A DNA stretch of 6,700 bases from DATIKM01 sp035477595 (lineage in GTDB: Bacteria > Armatimonadota > Chthonomonadetes > Chthonomonadales > CAJBBX01): assembly GCA_035477595.1 (NCBI GenBank), contig DATIKM010000002.1, positions 1-6,700 on the forward strand, given 5' to 3'. The position numbers and the translations under genes were made by a program. Positions 5,491-6,700 of this stretch are shown one piece after another; positions within the stretch are counted from its first letter, which is position 1; each line of letters begins with the position of its first letter. The notes below the pieces were generated by a model. That model made no database searches. It saw nothing but the letters and a program-made list of their open reading frames with translations, and was not told the origin of the DNA.

Positions 5491-5663
5491 CACGCGCCTG
5501 CGCCGCACCTGCGGATGACGCGCCGGGCGGTTGGCGGAGCCCCCGCCGGCACGTCGCGCGGAGCATCAGCCGTAAGGACCGTTGGCCCGCGCGCACAGCG
5601 CGGGACCACGTGGCCGGCGACTCCGGATGGCTGCCCGGTCGCCGGCGAAGGGCGGTTCAACCT

Positions 5664-6374
5664 ATGGCACTGACAAGCCGTGCCGGACTGCTCGGCCTGC
5701 TGTGTGTGGCGGCAGTCGTTGCGGGGTGCGCACGCTGGGCGGCTCCGAACGCCGTGGCGGCGCCGGCGCAGCGCGGCGGGGAGGGTAAGGTGATGGAGCG
5801 GCTGCCACATACGCCGGTGACGGTGCCGGAGGGACGCGAGGTCGCGACGCTTGCGGGCGGGTGCTTCTGGTGCGTCGAGGCCATCCTGCAGGAGCTGCGC
5901 GGCGTGGATGCCGTGCGGAGCGGCTACGCTGGCGGGGCCATCGAGAACCCGAGCTACGAGCAGGTCTGCACGGGCCGCACGGGGCACGCGGAGGCGGTCG
6001 AGGTGACCTTCGACCCGAAGGTCCTCTCGTACCGCGACCTGCTGCGCGTGTTCCTGACCACCCACGATCCAACCACGCTGAACCGGCAGGGCGCCGACGT
6101 GGGAACGCAGTACCGGTCGGCGATCTTCACGCACGGCGCCGAGCAGGCGAAGGCCGCTCGCGAGGTGATCGCCGAGATCGGCAAAGCGCGCCTCTACCGT
6201 GACCCTATCGTGACGGAGGTCACTGCGTTCACCAACTTCTACCCGGCCGAGGAGTACCACCGGGACTACTTCCGCAGGAACCCCAACCAGGGCTACTGCA
6301 AGGTGGTCATCGCGCCGAAGGTCGCCAAGTTCCGCGAGAAGCACCGCGAGAAGCTGCGGCGTCCTCAGCCCTGA
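5664..6374 (+). CDS. msrA: Peptide methionine sulfoxide reductase A, lipoprotein form
   Basis: MsrA reduces methionine-S-sulfoxide in proteins using thioredoxin-type reductants. The 236-residue product begins with a lipoprotein signal peptide (hydrophobic 9-20, lipobox VAGC with Cys22), then a flexible Ala/Gly-rich linker to about residue 44, then a complete MsrA domain: GGCFWCVE (65-72) with nucleophile Cys67, SGYAGG (86-91), CTGRTGHAEAVEV (102-114), HDPTTLNRQGADVGTQYRSAIF (134-155), and NQGYCKVVIAPKVAKFR (208-224) with Cys212 as probable resolving cysteine. It should be anchored in the cell envelope and repair oxidised exported proteins. ATG 5664 was chosen for the signal peptide; upstream codons to 5478 are low-complexity. 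Its ribosome site is weak (AAGGG, 11 bases away). A second in-frame ATG at 5793 has a better site and would give a cytoplasmic enzyme of 193 residues. It is apparently monocistronic, with a hairpin right after the stop. Confidence 0.95.
   Translation: MALTSRAGLLGLLCVAAVVAGCARWAAPNAVAAPAQRGGEGKVMERLPHTPVTVPEGREVATLAGGCFWCVEAILQELRGVDAVRSGYAGGAIENPSYEQVCTGRTGHAEAVEVTFDPKVLSYRDLLRVFLTTHDPTTLNRQGADVGTQYRSAIFTHGAEQAKAAREVIAEIGKARLYRDPIVTEVTAFTNFYPAEEYHRDYFRRNPNQGYCKVVIAPKVAKFREKHREKLRRPQP
5780..5785 (+). promoter_or_regulatory. Internal ribosome binding site inside msrA
   Basis: GGAGGG lies 7 bases before the in-frame ATG at 5793 (Met44 of the long form). That is exactly at the junction between the lipoprotein linker and the catalytic domain. 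It is stronger and better spaced than the site of the first start, so a cytoplasmic short form may be made, or may even be the main product. Confidence 0.45.
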
Positions 6375-6375
6375 C

Positions 6376-6419
6376 GCGCGGGACGGGCGGCCATACGGAT
6401 GGAGCCGCCCGTCCCGCGC
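6376..6419 (+). terminator. Hairpin terminator after msrA
   Basis: A perfect 16-bp GC-rich stem (6376-6391 with 6404-6419) encloses a 12-base loop and begins one base after the msrA stop codon. The following bases TCGCTTCTCCCCTC are only pyrimidine-rich, without a clean U run. It is best seen as a terminator or 3'-end stabilising hairpin. Confidence 0.65.
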
Positions 6420-6495
6420 TCGCTTCTCCCCTCGGCTTCAGGCCCCGGCGTGGCTCGGTCGCCTCCGCCGCGCGAGCTGACTGGCGTGGGCGCGG

Positions 6496-6515
6496 CCCTC
6501 CCCCAGCCCCCTCCC
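6496..6515 (-). other. G-quadruplex motif on the minus strand
   Basis: The 20 bases read on the minus strand as GGG-A-GGGGG-CT-GGGGG-A-GGG: four G runs of at least three, with loops of 1, 2 and 1 bases. That is an ideal intramolecular G-quadruplex pattern. It lies between the msrA hairpin and the promoter of the next gene. Confidence 0.75.
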
Positions 6516-6531
6516 GGTGGGCTCATCTGGG

Positions 6532-6560
6532 TTCAGACTATTAGAGAGCAATAGTATACA
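6532..6560 (+). promoter_or_regulatory. Sigma-70-like promoter for the gene at the right edge
   Basis: TTCAGA (6532-6537) and TATACA (6555-6560) are separated by exactly 17 bases, in the only AT-rich island of the region. Each hexamer matches consensus at 4 of 6 positions. The spacer is framed by an inverted repeat, ACTATT (6537-6542) and AATAGT (6550-6555), which could bind a repressor. The start codon at 6627 leaves a leader of about 60 bases. Confidence 0.5.
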
Positions 6561-6626
6561 GAGTGTGTGATGTGCGCGAGGGGTGGTACTCTTGCTGGGA
6601 GAGCATTGAGGGGAGGACCACACCGA

Positions 6627-6700
6627 ATGCCGCAGCCATGGGCCTGTTCAGAGTTCGGCGGATCGTGCGTGCCGGACCCTCGTTACCGCCGTGTTGCAGG
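6627..6700 (+). CDS. Start of a probable Tn5/IS4-type transposase (3' end off window)
   Basis: Only 24 full codons are visible. The ATG at 6627 has GGGGAGG (6610-6616) as ribosome site, 10 bases upstream. The peptide begins MPQPWACSEFGGSCVPDPR. The pattern W-A-x-S-x-F-(6 residues)-D-P-R matches, without gaps, the N-terminal DNA-binding domain of Tn5 transposase (WAKSVFSSAALGDPR), and IS4-group relatives usually start with W..EFG.....D.R. This suggests an insertion sequence whose left end lies within about 100 bases upstream, but no terminal inverted repeat can be confirmed without the other end. An ATG at 6638 in another frame gives no recognisable peptide. Confidence 0.5.
   Translation, partial: MPQPWACSEFGGSCVPDPRYRRVA

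Larger units (their letters stand above)
5332..5663. other. Divergent intergenic region between the exported hydrolase and msrA
   Basis: This 332-base stretch must hold promoters for both directions. The only AT-containing patch is at 5484-5490. On the minus strand it reads TACAAT (5490-5485), a good -10 for the hydrolase but with no clear -35 and a leader of about 150 bases. On the plus strand it reads TATTGT, a poor -10 for msrA. A perfect 10-base palindrome ACACGCGTGT (5367-5376) lies in the hydrolase leader and could be an operator. A hairpin with a 7-bp core (5586-5592 with 5598-5604), extendable by 3 bp across a bulged A, lies in the msrA leader. No small gene is seen. Confidence 0.45.

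Noticed and set aside
5332..5508. In-frame N-terminal extension of the exported hydrolase (59 codons)
   Set aside because: It would bury the Tat signal, is arginine-rich, and ATG 5331 has a strong, well-spaced ribosome site.
6438..6623. Small minus-strand open frame of 61 codons after msrA
   Set aside because: It covers the G-quadruplex and the promoter island, has no good ribosome site and no recognisable protein features.

Overview
The window is very GC-rich bacterial DNA with strong GC codon bias. It reads as a chromosomal segment of a high-GC environmental bacterium. The dispersed GC-rich repeats, the Tat-exported sugar hydrolase and the type II-C CRISPR relics would suit phyla such as Armatimonadota or Chloroflexota, but nothing here fixes the taxon.

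Left part (1-1362): the end of a type II CRISPR-Cas operon. A type II cas1, whose true start appears to lie left of the window, is followed after 20 bases by cas2. A strong terminator hairpin lies partly inside the cas2 coding sequence. Next comes a minimal CRISPR array of two identical 36-base repeats around one 30-base spacer. The absence of csn2 or cas4 and the repeat architecture point to subtype II-C. Each repeat ends, on the minus strand, in an extended -10 promoter (TGATACACT) like the one in Neisseria meningitidis repeats, so crRNA is probably made towards cas2. cas9 and tracrRNA are not in view.

Middle (1363-2733): a 230-base hairpin-rich spacer leads to a stand-alone GMP-synthase-type PP-loop ATPase without a glutaminase domain. 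Two imperfect 44-base direct repeats (37/44 identical) bracket this gene: one supplies its ribosome binding site and the other starts 11 bases after its stop. A 22-base tandem repeat follows in the convergent intergenic gap.

Right part (2734-6700): on the minus strand is an 865-residue Tat-exported two-domain protein, with an N-terminal GH5-like (beta/alpha)8 hydrolase and a C-terminal DUF4434-like barrel. Diverging from it on the plus strand is a lipoprotein methionine sulfoxide reductase A (MsrA) with a possible second, cytoplasmic start. A perfect 16-bp hairpin closes msrA. Beyond it lie a minus-strand G-quadruplex motif, a promoter with an inverted repeat in its spacer, and the first 24 codons of what looks like a Tn5/IS4-type transposase that runs off the window.

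The genes do not form one pathway. The window joins an adaptive-immunity locus, an odd nucleotide-type ligase, a polysaccharide-related exported enzyme, an envelope repair enzyme and a mobile element.
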